Shown in pieces: positions 26,880 to 35,298 of a DNA stretch of 64,000 nt (position 1 is the stretch's first letter; each line of letters starts with the position of its first letter). The stretch comes from Variovorax guangxiensis (GTDB lineage Bacteria; Pseudomonadota; Gammaproteobacteria; Burkholderiales; Burkholderiaceae_C): assembly GCF_003952165.1 (NCBI RefSeq), contig NZ_RXFT01000008.1:62001-126000 (forward strand). Reading direction: 5' to 3'. The notes beneath the pieces are model-generated. The model searched no databases. It was not told where the DNA came from and worked only from the letters and a program-made list of their open reading frames with translations. The translations under genes and the position numbers were made by a program.

Positions 26880-27614
26880 ATGTACACCGCACAAGGAACC
26901 ATCGAGAAATCGCACCTGCTCGCGCAGCACCAGCCGCTGGTGCGCCGCATCGCGCTGCAGATGATGGCGAAGCTGCCGGCCAGCGTGGAGCTGGACGACC
27001 TGATCCAGGCCGGCATGCTGGGCCTGCTTGACGCATCCGCGCGCTACCAGGACAACCGCGGCGCGCAGTTCGAGACTTTCGTGAGCCAGCGCATCCGCGG
27101 CGCCATGCTCGACGAGCTGCGTGCCGCCGACTGGGGCTCGCGCGGCCTGCGCCAGTCGGCGCGCGGCATCGAGAAGGCGATGCAGGCGCTGGGCCACAGG
27201 CTCGGCCGCGCTCCCACCGAAGGGGAGATCGCCCGGGAACTGAAGATGGACATCGAGGCCTACCAGTCGCTGCTGCAGGAGATCCAGGGCTGCCAGCTGC
27301 TGTATGTGGAAGACTTCTCCAAGGACGACGCCGACAACGGTTTTCTCGACAGCCACTCGCAGGACGCCCGCAAGGACCGGCGCAGCAGCGACGATCCGCT
27401 GGAGCAGCTGCTGGAAAGCGGCTTCCGCCACCAGCTGGTGGACGCCATCTCGGCGCTGCCCGAGCGCGACCAGCTGCTGCTGAACCTCTACTACGAGGAG
27501 GAGCTGAACCTGCGCGAGATCGGCGCCATCCTCGAAGTGAGCCAGTCGCGGGTGTGCCAGCTGCACAGCCAGGCGATCAGCAGGCTGCGGGCGAAGCTGA
27601 AGGATGTGCTCTAG
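26880..27614 (+). CDS. fliA: Flagellar sigma factor FliA (sigma-28)
   Basis: FliA directs class III flagellar transcription such as fliC. The 244-residue protein has region 2 (LVRRIALQMMAKLPASVELD, DDLIQAGMLGLLDAS, QFETFVSQRIRGAMLDELR), region 3 and region 4 (LREIGAILEVSQSRVCQLHS). A strong GAGGAAGGAAGG motif precedes the ATG. The final G of its TAG stop is the first base of a 265-bp palindromic element, so the present C terminus may be defined by that insertion. Confidence 0.97.
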   Translation: MYTAQGTIEKSHLLAQHQPLVRRIALQMMAKLPASVELDDLIQAGMLGLLDASARYQDNRGAQFETFVSQRIRGAMLDELRAADWGSRGLRQSARGIEKAMQALGHRLGRAPTEGEIARELKMDIEAYQSLLQEIQGCQLLYVEDFSKDDADNGFLDSHSQDARKDRRSSDDPLEQLLESGFRHQLVDAISALPERDQLLLNLYYEEELNLREIGAILEVSQSRVCQLHSQAISRLRAKLKDVL

Positions 27615-27878
27615 GGTCTGTTCACACTATTTCCGGGGTCGCGTTGGTGCTCCAAGGGGCTGGCTGCAAGGCGCGCGTGCGCAGTAAGGCTGGCGCCTTG
27701 CAAGCGCGGGCAACGCCGCAGACGGCCCCTTGGAGCACCAACCCTGCGGGAAGGGCAGCCAGGGCGGGCCACTCGGCGTTGCGCTCCTAGCGTGTGCGCA
27801 TGCACACGCGTCGTCACGCGCCTTGATTGGCCCGCCCTGGCTGCCCTTCGCGACCCCGGAAATAGTGTGAACAGACCC
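27614..27878 (+). mobile_element. 265-bp palindromic element able to form a three-way junction (MITE-like)
   Basis: Perfect 30-bp terminal inverted repeats (27614-27643 and 27849-27878, beginning GGGTCTGTTCACAC) enclose two perfect hairpin arms. Arm A pairs 27643-27660 with 27725-27742 (18 bp), with an inner 10-bp stem (27665-27674 with 27693-27702). Arm B pairs 27750-27771 with 27828-27849 (22 bp), with an inner CGTGTGC/GCACACG stem around 27791-27808. The arms abut the terminal stem, so the single strand would fold as a three-way junction. It encodes no transposase. TGAAGGATGYGCT flanks it on both sides (27598-27610, 27880-27892), perhaps a target duplication or chance. Confidence 0.8.
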
Positions 27879-27968
27879 TTGAAGGATGCGCTGAATAGGC
27901 GTTGTCCGTCAGCCAGGCGCGCTCGCCTCCGGCGCAGGGCGCTTGCGAGGGCACGAAAACTCGGAGTC

Positions 27969-29912
27969 TTGCCAAAGACCCGCAACAAGCAACTCTCTTC
28001 GAGGCTGCAGGCCAGCCGCCCCATCGGCGAATACGCGCTCATCGGCTCGACCCACAGCGCGGCGCTGGTGCATCTGGGCGGCGACATCGAGTGGCTGTGC
28101 CTGCCGCGCTTCGACTCGGCCGCGATGTTCGCCAGCCTGCTGGGCGACGAGCGCAACGGCCACTGGACCATGTGCGCGCGCGACCGCAAGGCGCGCGTCT
28201 CGCGGCGCTACCTTCCCGGCACCGTTGTGCTGGAGACCACGATTCGTACAGGCACCGGCGTGGCCGTCGTCACCGACTTCATGCCTCGCCCCGCGCTCGA
28301 CGGCACACACGAGGTGGTGCGCATCGTGCGGGGCGTACGGGGCACGGTGAGCATGCACACCGAGTTCCGCATCCGCTTCAACTACGGCGAGTGGTGCCCG
28401 TGGATGGAGCGGCGCGATGGCGCGGTGTTCGCCACGGCCGGGCCGGATTCGGTGCGCATCAGCTCCGGCGTGCCGCTGGTCAACGAGAACTTCGCGAGCT
28501 TCGCCGACTTCACCGTGTCGGCGGGGCAGTCCATCGCGTTCAGCCTCGACTGGTTTCCCTCGCACCTGAAGCCGCCGGTGACGCGCGATGCCAACGCGCT
28601 GCTGGCGCGCACAGTCGCCGAATGGAGTGCGTGGACCGATCGCTGCGGCTACCACGGCGAATTCCGCGAGCCGGTGATGCGCTCGCTGCTCACGCTCAAG
28701 GCGCTGACCTACGAGCCGACCGGCGGCATCGTCGCCGCGCCGAGCACCTCGCTGCCCGAGCTGCCCGGCGGCGAGCGCAACTGGGACTACCGCTTCTGCT
28801 GGCTGCGCGACGCGGCGCTCACGCTCTACGCGCTGATCGGCTCGGGCTATGTCGAGGAGGCCAGCGCATGGCGCTGGTGGCTGATGCGTGCGGTCGGCGG
28901 GTCGCCCGAGGAACTGCAGGTGATGTACGGCCTGCACGGCGAACGCTCGCTCACCGAACTCGAGCTGGGCTGGCTTCGCGGCTACGAGGACAGCCGCCCG
29001 GTGCGCATCGGCAACGGCGCGCACGGGCAGCGCCAGCTCGACGTGTACGGCTCGGTCATCGCGGCCTTCCATGCGGCGCGCAAGGCCGGCCTGTCGGACA
29101 TGGACAAGCTGTGGCCGCTGGAGCGCGCCATCGCGAAGCAGCTGATGGAACTCTGGCGGGAGCCCGACTGCAGCCTGTGGGAGGTGCGCGGCGAGCCCCG
29201 CCACTTCGTGCATTCCAAGATCATGTGCTGGCTGGCCTTCGACCGCGTGATCGCGAGCGCCACGGAATACGGGCTCGAAGGCCCCATCGAACGCTGGCGC
29301 GAGGCGCGCGACCAGATCCACGCCGAGGTCTGCGCGCGTGGCTACGACGCGTCGAGCAACTCGTTCGTGCAGTACTACGGCGCCGACACGATGGACGCGG
29401 CGCTGCTGTGGATGCCGCTGATCGGCTTCCTGCCGATCCATGACGAGCGCGTTCAGGGCACGGTCGCGCGCATCGAGAAGGAGCTGGTCTTCAACGGGCT
29501 GGTGTACCGCTACCGCGCCGAGAAAGGCGTGGACGGGCTCGGCGGCGGCGAGGGCGCGTTCATGGCGTGCAGCTTCTGGCTGGCGAACGTGTACGTGGCC
29601 ATGGGCAAGGTGCGCAAGGCGCGCGCGCTCTTCAGGCGGCTGCTGGCGCTGGGCAACGACCTGGGCCTCTTCGCCGAGGAATACGACCCGGTGGCGCAGC
29701 GGCAGCTGGGCAACTTTCCGCAGGCCTTCTCGCACATCGGGCTGATCAACAGCGCGCACGCGCTGGTGTCGGCGGCCGGCGGCGTGTGGGAGCTGGCGGA
29801 CCTCGATGGCAAGGCGCCGCAGAAGAAAAAGGAAGAGGGCAAGGAAGCGAAGAAGGAAGCGAAGAAGCCGCCCGTCAGGAAGCGTTCGCGAGCGCGAACT
29901 CCTCGGCGCTGA
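27969..29912 (+). CDS. Glycoside hydrolase family 15 protein (glucoamylase/trehalase-like)
   Basis: GH15 enzymes remove glucose from starch-like glucans or split trehalose. The protein has the family N-terminal beta domain (IGEYALIGSTHSAALVHLGG, IEWLCLPRFDSAAMFASLL) and the (alpha/alpha)6 catalytic domain with GGERNWDYRFCWLRDAALTL and LGWLRGYEDSRPVRIGNGAH. The tail is Lys/Arg-rich (about 30 residues after the catalytic domain). The start is uncertain: TTG 27969 gives 647 residues, and longer readings run into the palindromic element. Its 3' end overlaps the convergent gene by 38 bases. Substrate is not evident from sequence. Confidence 0.85.
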   Translation: MPKTRNKQLSSRLQASRPIGEYALIGSTHSAALVHLGGDIEWLCLPRFDSAAMFASLLGDERNGHWTMCARDRKARVSRRYLPGTVVLETTIRTGTGVAVVTDFMPRPALDGTHEVVRIVRGVRGTVSMHTEFRIRFNYGEWCPWMERRDGAVFATAGPDSVRISSGVPLVNENFASFADFTVSAGQSIAFSLDWFPSHLKPPVTRDANALLARTVAEWSAWTDRCGYHGEFREPVMRSLLTLKALTYEPTGGIVAAPSTSLPELPGGERNWDYRFCWLRDAALTLYALIGSGYVEEASAWRWWLMRAVGGSPEELQVMYGLHGERSLTELELGWLRGYEDSRPVRIGNGAHGQRQLDVYGSVIAAFHAARKAGLSDMDKLWPLERAIAKQLMELWREPDCSLWEVRGEPRHFVHSKIMCWLAFDRVIASATEYGLEGPIERWREARDQIHAEVCARGYDASSNSFVQYYGADTMDAALLWMPLIGFLPIHDERVQGTVARIEKELVFNGLVYRYRAEKGVDGLGGGEGAFMACSFWLANVYVAMGKVRKARALFRRLLALGNDLGLFAEEYDPVAQRQLGNFPQAFSHIGLINSAHALVSAAGGVWELADLDGKAPQKKKEEGKEAKKEAKKPPVRKRSRARTPRR

Positions 29913-30216
29913 ACACGGTGTGGAAGACCGTGCCGTCGAACATCTCGAACAGCTTCTTCGACACTTCGCGGCTTTCGTAGCGCACGGGCGATTCGAGCGC
30001 GCGGGCGATGTCCTCGCGGCTCGCGTAGCGGATCGACAGCACCATCGCCAGTTCGGGGTCGCTCACGTCGCTTTCCAGCTGGCGCAGCACGCGCACCTCG
30101 AGTGCGCCGGGAAAGCGGGTCCACAGCGGCACGAGCTTCTCGTGCACGTGGCGGTCGAAGGCTTCTTCCATGCCGGGCTTGACCCGGCCCCTGAAGAACG
30201 CGCAGCGGATGAACAT
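29875..30216 (-). CDS. Small dimeric alpha/beta-barrel protein (EthD/ABM-like)
   Basis: The 113-residue protein has the size and pattern of the dimeric ferredoxin-like barrel superfamily: beta strand MFIRCAFFRGRVKPG, helix MEEAFDRHVHEKLVPLW, strand ALEVRVLR, strand ELAMVLSIRYAS, helix. These include EthD-like and antibiotic-biosynthesis-monooxygenase-like proteins. It is the last gene of the leftward dehydrogenase group and may act on a sugar-acid intermediate, but no function can be assigned. Confidence 0.6.
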   Translation of the reverse strand: MFIRCAFFRGRVKPGMEEAFDRHVHEKLVPLWTRFPGALEVRVLRQLESDVSDPELAMVLSIRYASREDIARALESPVRYESREVSKKLFEMFDGTVFHTVFSAEEFALANAS

Positions 30217-30266
30217 GGCTTCTCTCTTTCCTGTGTCGAATCTGTGCGATGACGGCGGCGGACCGT

Positions 30267-31172
30267 TCAGCCGCGTTCGTAGCCGCTGAACTGCCGCATC
30301 ATCTCGGCCGTGTCGTGCGCGCCCAGCCCGGCCGCGACGAAGGCGCGATGCAGCTCCGAGACGGCGCCCGCCAGCGGCAGCGGAAGCCGCTGGCCCTGCG
30401 AGAAGGCCTGTACCGCCTCGAGGTCCTTGAGCATGTTGTCGATGCGGCCGGTGGGCGAGTAGTCGCGCGCGGCCATCTTCGGGCCGAACTCGCGCAGGAT
30501 CTGGCTGTCGGCACGTCCGCCGGAGAGCGCCGCGGGCAGCTTCGAGGCATCGACGCCGCCGGCCTCGGCCAGCCGCACCGCTTCGGCAACAGCCTGGAAG
30601 CCGATGGCGCACAGCAGCTGGTTGACCAGCTTGGTGGTCTGGCCCGCGCCGCTTTCGCCCATGTGGGTGTAGTTGGCGCACAGGCTGTCCATCACGGCGC
30701 GTGCGCGCTGCACGTCTTCGGCGCTGCCGCCGGCCATCACCGTGAGCTGGCCGAGCAGCGCCTTGGGCGCGCCGCCCGAGAGCGGCGCATCGACGAAGCC
30801 CATGCCCGTGCGCTCGCGCAGCGACTGCGCGAGCCGGCGCGTGGAAGGAGGGTCGATGGACGACATGTCGATCAGCAGCCGCTGCGCATCCGCCGGCACG
30901 GCGGCCGCGATGCCGTCCTCGCCGAAGATGGCGCGCTCCACCACCGCGGCCGAGTTGAGGCTGGTGATGACGAAGTCGCTGGCACCGGCTGCCTCGCGCG
31001 CCGTGGCGGCAGCGATCGCGCCGTGTTCTGCCAGCGCCGCGACCTTGGCGGCATCGAGGTCGAACACGCTCACCCGGTGGCCGCATTCGAGCAGACGGCG
31101 CGCGATGGCCGAGCCCATGATGCCGACGCCGATCACGGCCACGCGCGTCGTCGGGGCGGTCGTCTTCGTCAT
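30267..31172 (-). CDS. NAD(P)-dependent beta-hydroxyacid dehydrogenase (3-HIBADH/GarR family)
   Basis: This family reduces or oxidises small beta-hydroxyacids such as tartronate semialdehyde, 3-hydroxyisobutyrate or glucuronate-derived acids. The 301-residue protein has the N-terminal Rossmann motif VAVIGVGIMGSAIARRLL, the substrate motif VDAPLSGG, and the catalytic-lysine region GQTTKLVNQLLCAIGF. It follows the idnO-like gene in the leftward operon downstream of a LacI-type operator. The actual substrate is unknown. Confidence 0.85.
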   Translation of the reverse strand: MTKTTAPTTRVAVIGVGIMGSAIARRLLECGHRVSVFDLDAAKVAALAEHGAIAAATAREAAGASDFVITSLNSAAVVERAIFGEDGIAAAVPADAQRLLIDMSSIDPPSTRRLAQSLRERTGMGFVDAPLSGGAPKALLGQLTVMAGGSAEDVQRARAVMDSLCANYTHMGESGAGQTTKLVNQLLCAIGFQAVAEAVRLAEAGGVDASKLPAALSGGRADSQILREFGPKMAARDYSPTGRIDNMLKDLEAVQAFSQGQRLPLPLAGAVSELHRAFVAAGLGAHDTAEMMRQFSGYERG

Positions 31173-31216
31173 GCGAAGGCCTTCATGGATGGCCGATGTG
31201 GGTTCGCGGCACGGTG

Positions 31217-31978
31217 CTACAGGCTCGCGGTGATGCCGCCGTCCACATACAGGATGTGGCCGTTGACGAAGCTCGATGCGTCCGAGGCCAGGAAGATGGC
31301 CGCGCCGCCGAGTTCCTCCACGTCGCCCCACCGGCCCGCGGGCGTGCGGCCCGAGAGCCATGCGGTGAAGGCCTCGTCGGCCACCAGCGCCTGCGTGAGC
31401 TCGGTCTTGAAGTAGCCCGGCCCGAGGCCGTTGACCTGGATGCCGTGCTTGCCGAGGTCGATCGCCATGCCCTTGGTGAGCATCTTCACCGCGCCCTTGG
31501 TGGCGGCGTAGGGCGCGATGCCCGGGCGGCCCAGCTCGCTCTGCACCGAGCACACGTTGATGATCTTGCCGCGCTTGCGCTCGATCATGCGCTGCGCGAC
31601 CGAGCGGCCCACCAGGAACACGCTGTCGATGTTGGTGGTGGTGATCTTGTGCCACGCATCCACCGGGAACTCGGCGAAGGCCCCGCGATGCTGCATGCCG
31701 GCGTTGTTGACGAGGATGTCGATGGGCCCGACCTCGGCCTCGATGGCGGCCACGCCGGCTTCCACGGCATCGGCGTCGGTCACGTCGAAGGCCTTTGCTT
31801 CGGCCGCGATGCCCCTGGCGCGCAGGGCGTCGCGGGCGGCGGCGAGCAGGGCGGGGTCGCGCGCATTGAGCACGACGCGGGCGCCCGCATTGCCGAGCGC
31901 GCCGGCCAGCGCGAAGCCGATGCCCTTGCTGGAGCCGGTGACGAGGGCGGTGCGCCCGGAGAGGTCGAACAGTTTCAA
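31217..31978 (-). CDS. SDR oxidoreductase, gluconate 5-dehydrogenase-like
   Basis: IdnO-type SDRs interconvert 5-ketogluconate and gluconate. The 253-residue protein, from TTG 31978 (AGGA 7 bases upstream on that strand), begins MKLFDLSGRTALVTGSSKGI, has NNAG and the catalytic Ser with YAATK, and ends FVNGHILYVDGGITASL, all as in IdnO. It heads the leftward operon. A LacI-type operator overlaps its predicted -10. The idnD-like gene lies in the divergent unit, which supports an idonate/ketogluconate role by context. Confidence 0.8.
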   Translation of the reverse strand: MKLFDLSGRTALVTGSSKGIGFALAGALGNAGARVVLNARDPALLAAARDALRARGIAAEAKAFDVTDADAVEAGVAAIEAEVGPIDILVNNAGMQHRGAFAEFPVDAWHKITTTNIDSVFLVGRSVAQRMIERKRGKIINVCSVQSELGRPGIAPYAATKGAVKMLTKGMAIDLGKHGIQVNGLGPGYFKTELTQALVADEAFTAWLSGRTPAGRWGDVEELGGAAIFLASDASSFVNGHILYVDGGITASL

Positions 31979-32007
31979 GGGAGTTTCCTGGTGCGTGACA
32001 GGCAAAT

Positions 32008-32036
32008 AAGTTACCGGTATCTTTTGATGCGGTCAA
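32008..32036 (-). promoter_or_regulatory. Predicted promoter of the leftward idnO-like operon
   Basis: On the minus strand TTGACC (32036-32031) and TAACTT (32013-32008) are separated by 17 bases. The -10 is covered by the operator GTTACCGGTATC at 32010-32021, a layout typical of repression. Confidence 0.4.
32010..32021. promoter_or_regulatory. LacI-family operator 1 (GTTACCGGTATC)
   Basis: The core TACCGGTA is a perfect 8-bp palindrome with central CG, the classic LacI/GalR operator form. Identical 12-mers occur at 32079 and 49208. Confidence 0.75.
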
Positions 32037-32078
32037 TGGGTAAACCCCGAGTTCGCGCGGTTCTCTGAAACTATTAAA

Positions 32079-32090
32079 GTTACCGGTATC
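32079..32090. promoter_or_regulatory. LacI-family operator 2 (GTTACCGGTATC)
   Basis: It lies 28 bases before the start of the rightward 2-hydroxyacid dehydrogenase gene. Its centre is 69 bp from operator 1, so each divergent unit has its own site. Confidence 0.75.
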
Positions 32091-32118
32091 ATTGTGCGCC
32101 AGCCAAAAGGACACCAGC

Positions 32119-33072
32119 TTGACCACCACCGCCGCTCTTCCGCATGTGCTGATGCCTGGCACCTACCCCGAATGGGACATGGCGCCGATGCGGGAGGCCT
32201 ACACGCTGCACCGCCTTTGGGAGGCGCCTGACCGGCAGGCCTTCATCGCCGAGCACGCACCGCAGATCCGCGCGATCGCCACGCGCGGCGAACTCGGCGC
32301 GAGCACCGAACTCATCGCGGCGTTGCCGAAGCTGGAGCTGGTCGCCTGCTACGGCGTGGGCACCGACGGCATCGACCTCGCCGCCTGCCGCGCGCGCGGC
32401 ATCCGTGTGACCAACACGCCCGACGTGCTCAACGGCGACGTGGCCGATCTTGCCGTGGGCCTCCTGCTGGCTGTGCAGCGGCGCATTCCGGCAGGCGACC
32501 AGTTCGTGCGCAGCGGCGCCTGGGCCCACGGCGGCATGCCGCTGGCCACGCGCGTCTTCGGCCAGCGCATCGGCATCGCGGGCTTCGGCCGCATCGGCGG
32601 CACCATCGCGCGGCGGCTCTCGGGCTTCGACGTGGAGGTGGGTTACTTCAGCCGCACGCCGAAGGCGGAGAGCCCGCACCGCCATTTCGCCAGCCTGAGC
32701 GCGATGGCCGAGTGGTGCGACGTGCTCATCGTCATCCTCCCCGGCGGCGAGGCCACGCGCGGCATCGTCAACGGCGAAGTGCTGCAGGCGCTGGGCCCCA
32801 GGGGCTGGCTGGTGAACGTGTCGCGCGGCACCACCGTCGACGAAGGCGCGCTGCTGCAGGCGCTGGAGACGCGCGCCATCGCCGGCGCGGCGCTCGACGT
32901 GTTCCTCAACGAGCCGCGCATCGACCCGCGCTTCGCCGCGCTCGACAACGTGGTGCTCACCCCGCACCATGGCAGCGGCACCGAAGCGACGCGCCGCGCC
33001 ATGGGCGAGCTGGTGCGCCGCAACCTCGAGGCCCACTTCGCGGGCCGACCCCTGATCACCCCCGTTGCCTGA
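32119..33072 (+). CDS. D-2-hydroxyacid dehydrogenase (hydroxypyruvate/2-ketogluconate reductase-like)
   Basis: The 317-residue NAD(P)-dependent enzyme has the Rossmann motif IAGFGRIGGTIARRL and the catalytic Arg (NVSRGTTVDE), Glu (NEPR) and His (LTPHHGSG) of the family. TTG 32119 was chosen for the AAGGA 8 bases upstream. It is followed by the idnD-like gene after 30 bases, so a ketogluconate or hydroxypyruvate substrate is a reasonable inference. Confidence 0.85.
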   Translation: MTTTAALPHVLMPGTYPEWDMAPMREAYTLHRLWEAPDRQAFIAEHAPQIRAIATRGELGASTELIAALPKLELVACYGVGTDGIDLAACRARGIRVTNTPDVLNGDVADLAVGLLLAVQRRIPAGDQFVRSGAWAHGGMPLATRVFGQRIGIAGFGRIGGTIARRLSGFDVEVGYFSRTPKAESPHRHFASLSAMAEWCDVLIVILPGGEATRGIVNGEVLQALGPRGWLVNVSRGTTVDEGALLQALETRAIAGAALDVFLNEPRIDPRFAALDNVVLTPHHGSGTEATRRAMGELVRRNLEAHFAGRPLITPVA

Positions 33073-33102
33073 CACCTGACAAAGACAGAAGGAAGAAGAA
33101 CC

Positions 33103-34182
33103 ATGCGCCTGCGTTGCATGTGCCTCGTGATCCACGCCCCCGACGACCTGCGCCTGGACGAGCAGGACGCCGGCGAGATCGGCCCCGGCCAGGTGCTGGT
33201 GAAGGTCGGAATGGGCGGCATCTGCGGCTCCGACCTGCACTACTTCCACAACGGCGGCTTCGGCACCGTGCGCATCAAGGAGCCAATGGTGCTGGGCCAC
33301 GAAGTTGCCGGCACCGTGGTGGCGGTGGCGCCCGGCGTCGAGAGCGTGCGCATCGGCGACAAGGTCGCCGTCAACCCGAGCCGCCCCTGCGGCGCCTGCA
33401 AGTTCTGCCTCGAAGGCCTGCCCAACCAGTGCCTGGACATGCGCTTCTACGGCAGCGCGATGCGCACGCCGCACGTGCAGGGCGCGTTCCGCAACATGCT
33501 GCTGTGCGAGGCCACGCAGTGCGTGAAGGTGGCCGACCACGTGCCGCTGCGGCTGGCGGCGCTGGCCGAGCCGTTCTCGGTGGGGCTGCACGGCGTGTCG
33601 CGCGCCGGCCCCTTGCTGGGCAAGCGCGTGCTGGTGTCCGGCTGTGGGCCAATCGGCGTGCTCGCCATCGCGGCGGCGCGCGCGCACGGCGCGGCCGAGA
33701 TCACCGCCACCGACGTGGTCGACGAGCCGCTGGCCATCGCGCGCGCCATGGGGGCCGACAACGCCATCAACGTCGCGCAGGACAAGACCTGGGTCTCGCG
33801 CTACTCCGCCGACAAGGGCACCTTCGACGTGATGCTCGAATGCTCCGGCAACGAGCGCGCGCTGCGCGACGGCCTGGAGGTGATGCGCCCGCGCGGCGTG
33901 GTCGTGCAGCTGGGCCTGGGCGGCGACGTGAGCATTCCGCAGAACATGGTGGTGGCGAAGGAGCTCAGCATCTGCGGCTCGTTCCGCTTCCATGCCGAGT
34001 TCGCGCTGGCGGTGAAGCTCATCAACGAAGGGCGGGTCGATCTTTCCCCGGTGGTGTCGCACACCTTCCCGATGCTGCAGGCGCGCCAGGCCTTCGAGCT
34101 GGCGAGCGACAGGCGCAAGGCGATGAAGGTGCTGATCGACTTCGCCGGAGAGGCGGCGCAGGCGGAGGCCGTCGCCGCCTGA
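33103..34182 (+). CDS. idnD: Zinc-dependent L-idonate 5-dehydrogenase-like
   Basis: IdnD oxidises L-idonate to 5-ketogluconate. The 359-residue medium-chain dehydrogenase has the catalytic zinc motif GGICGSDLHYFHNGGFGTVR, GHEVAG, the structural zinc cysteines CGACKFCLEGLPNQC, and the Rossmann motif VSGCGPIGVLAIAAARAHGA. The HYFHNGGFGTVR pattern is characteristic of IdnD rather than general alcohol dehydrogenases. It is second in the rightward unit behind LacI operator 2. Confidence 0.8.
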   Translation: MRLRCMCLVIHAPDDLRLDEQDAGEIGPGQVLVKVGMGGICGSDLHYFHNGGFGTVRIKEPMVLGHEVAGTVVAVAPGVESVRIGDKVAVNPSRPCGACKFCLEGLPNQCLDMRFYGSAMRTPHVQGAFRNMLLCEATQCVKVADHVPLRLAALAEPFSVGLHGVSRAGPLLGKRVLVSGCGPIGVLAIAAARAHGAAEITATDVVDEPLAIARAMGADNAINVAQDKTWVSRYSADKGTFDVMLECSGNERALRDGLEVMRPRGVVVQLGLGGDVSIPQNMVVAKELSICGSFRFHAEFALAVKLINEGRVDLSPVVSHTFPMLQARQAFELASDRRKAMKVLIDFAGEAAQAEAVAA

Positions 34183-34209
34183 TCCGTCGAGGGAGAGGCC
34201 TCGATCACG

Positions 34210-34232
34210 CCGGGTGAAGCGGCTTCGCCCGG
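34210..34232. terminator. Stem-loop between convergent idnD-like and lysR genes
   Basis: CCGGGTGAAG pairs imperfectly with CTTCGCCCGG around CGG. No T-run follows; a bidirectional terminator is possible. Confidence 0.35.
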
Positions 34233-34247
34233 TTCCTCGAATCGCCG

Positions 34248-35213
34248 TCAGTCGTTCACGTGCGATTTCTTGTGCGCGTCCTGGAAGATCTGATGGATCA
34301 GCTCCCTGAACCATTTGTGGCCGGGATCGTGGTCGTTGCGGGGATGCCAGACGGCATCGATGGAAAGCGCCAGTTCGGGCAGCGGGAACGGAAAGGCGAC
34401 GCAGTTCGAGCCTGAGAGCACGCTGCCCATCCAGTGGGCCGGCATGGCGGCAATCAGGTCGGTGGATTCGATCACCGGCACCATGCCTTGCCAGGTGGGC
34501 ACCTGGATCATGACCCGGCGTGCCAGCCCGCGCTCGGCCAGCAGTTCATCGAGGATGCTGCTGCCCACCCCCGAGACCTTCAGGTGCCCGAGTTCGAGGT
34601 ATTTGTCCAGGGTCAGTGGCGCGGATGCCGCGGGGTGGCCTTTTCTCATCAGCACCATCCATCGGTCGTCCAGTATTCGTCGGGAGGCGGAAAGAACGGA
34701 GTGCCCCCGGGAAACGGAGAGCCTGATCTCCACGCCTTCGTATTCGACGCGGTCCGACGGCTGGCGCATCTCGAAAGACTGCACCGAGAGGCTGACACCT
34801 GGCGCCACGGTGCACAGTTCGACGCACAGGCGCGGCAGTAGGAGGATGCCGACATAGTCGGACACGCGCAGAAGAAAAGTCCTTCTCGCGGTGGCAGGGT
34901 CGAACTCCCCGGCAACCCCGATGGCGTTCTCGATTTCGCTGAAGGCCTTTCGGAAACTCTTCGCGAGGCGAACGGCCTCGGGGGTCGGAACCATGCCTTC
35001 CGCGGTTCGCAGCATCAGCGGGTCCTTGAACTGCTCCCTGAGACGGCGCAACGCGTGGCTCACGGCTGAAGAGGTCAGGTTGAGCCTGGCCGCCGCCTTG
35101 CTCACGCTTCGCTCTTCGACGAGCGCTTCGAACATCACCAGGAGGTTGAGGTCGATCCGGCGAAGGTTGATCGCTGCGCGATCCTGGGTTGGGGAAAGCT
35201 GAATTTCATTCAT
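34248..35213 (-). CDS. LysR-family transcriptional regulator (LigI-like/Bug module)
   Basis: The 321-residue protein has a winged helix-turn-helix N terminus (RIDLNLLVMFEALVEERSVS, KAAARLNLTSSAVSHALRRL) like NodD/LinR-type LysR proteins, and a substrate-binding C-terminal domain. It is divergent from the lactonase gene with 85 bases between them, the usual LysR target layout. A dyad at 35206-35221 overlaps its own start. Inducer unknown. Confidence 0.92.
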   Translation of the reverse strand: MNEIQLSPTQDRAAINLRRIDLNLLVMFEALVEERSVSKAAARLNLTSSAVSHALRRLREQFKDPLMLRTAEGMVPTPEAVRLAKSFRKAFSEIENAIGVAGEFDPATARRTFLLRVSDYVGILLLPRLCVELCTVAPGVSLSVQSFEMRQPSDRVEYEGVEIRLSVSRGHSVLSASRRILDDRWMVLMRKGHPAASAPLTLDKYLELGHLKVSGVGSSILDELLAERGLARRVMIQVPTWQGMVPVIESTDLIAAMPAHWMGSVLSGSNCVAFPFPLPELALSIDAVWHPRNDHDPGHKWFRELIHQIFQDAHKKSHVND

Positions 35214-35221
35214 CTGAATGA
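35206..35221. promoter_or_regulatory. 7-bp dyad at the lysR start (possible LysR site)
   Basis: TCATTCA and TGAATGA flank TC and cover the lysR ATG. A further ATGAAT copy lies a few bases on. It could be an autoregulatory site. Confidence 0.45.
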
Positions 35222-35298
35222 TGATGGTAATGAATTTGACTGCCTATGGGCCGAGCCAAAACAATCTGGCCTGCACTCAACCAGACAGTACGGAATCC

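Noticed and set aside
27598-27892. Target site duplication proof for the palindromic element
   Set aside because: The 13-bp near-repeat also reads as the fliA end (LKDVL) and may be chance, so it is not used as proof.
27792-27968. Longer N terminus of the GH15 protein starting inside the palindromic element
   Set aside because: The sequence there is element-derived and basic with no GH15 similarity; the domain begins after about 27990.
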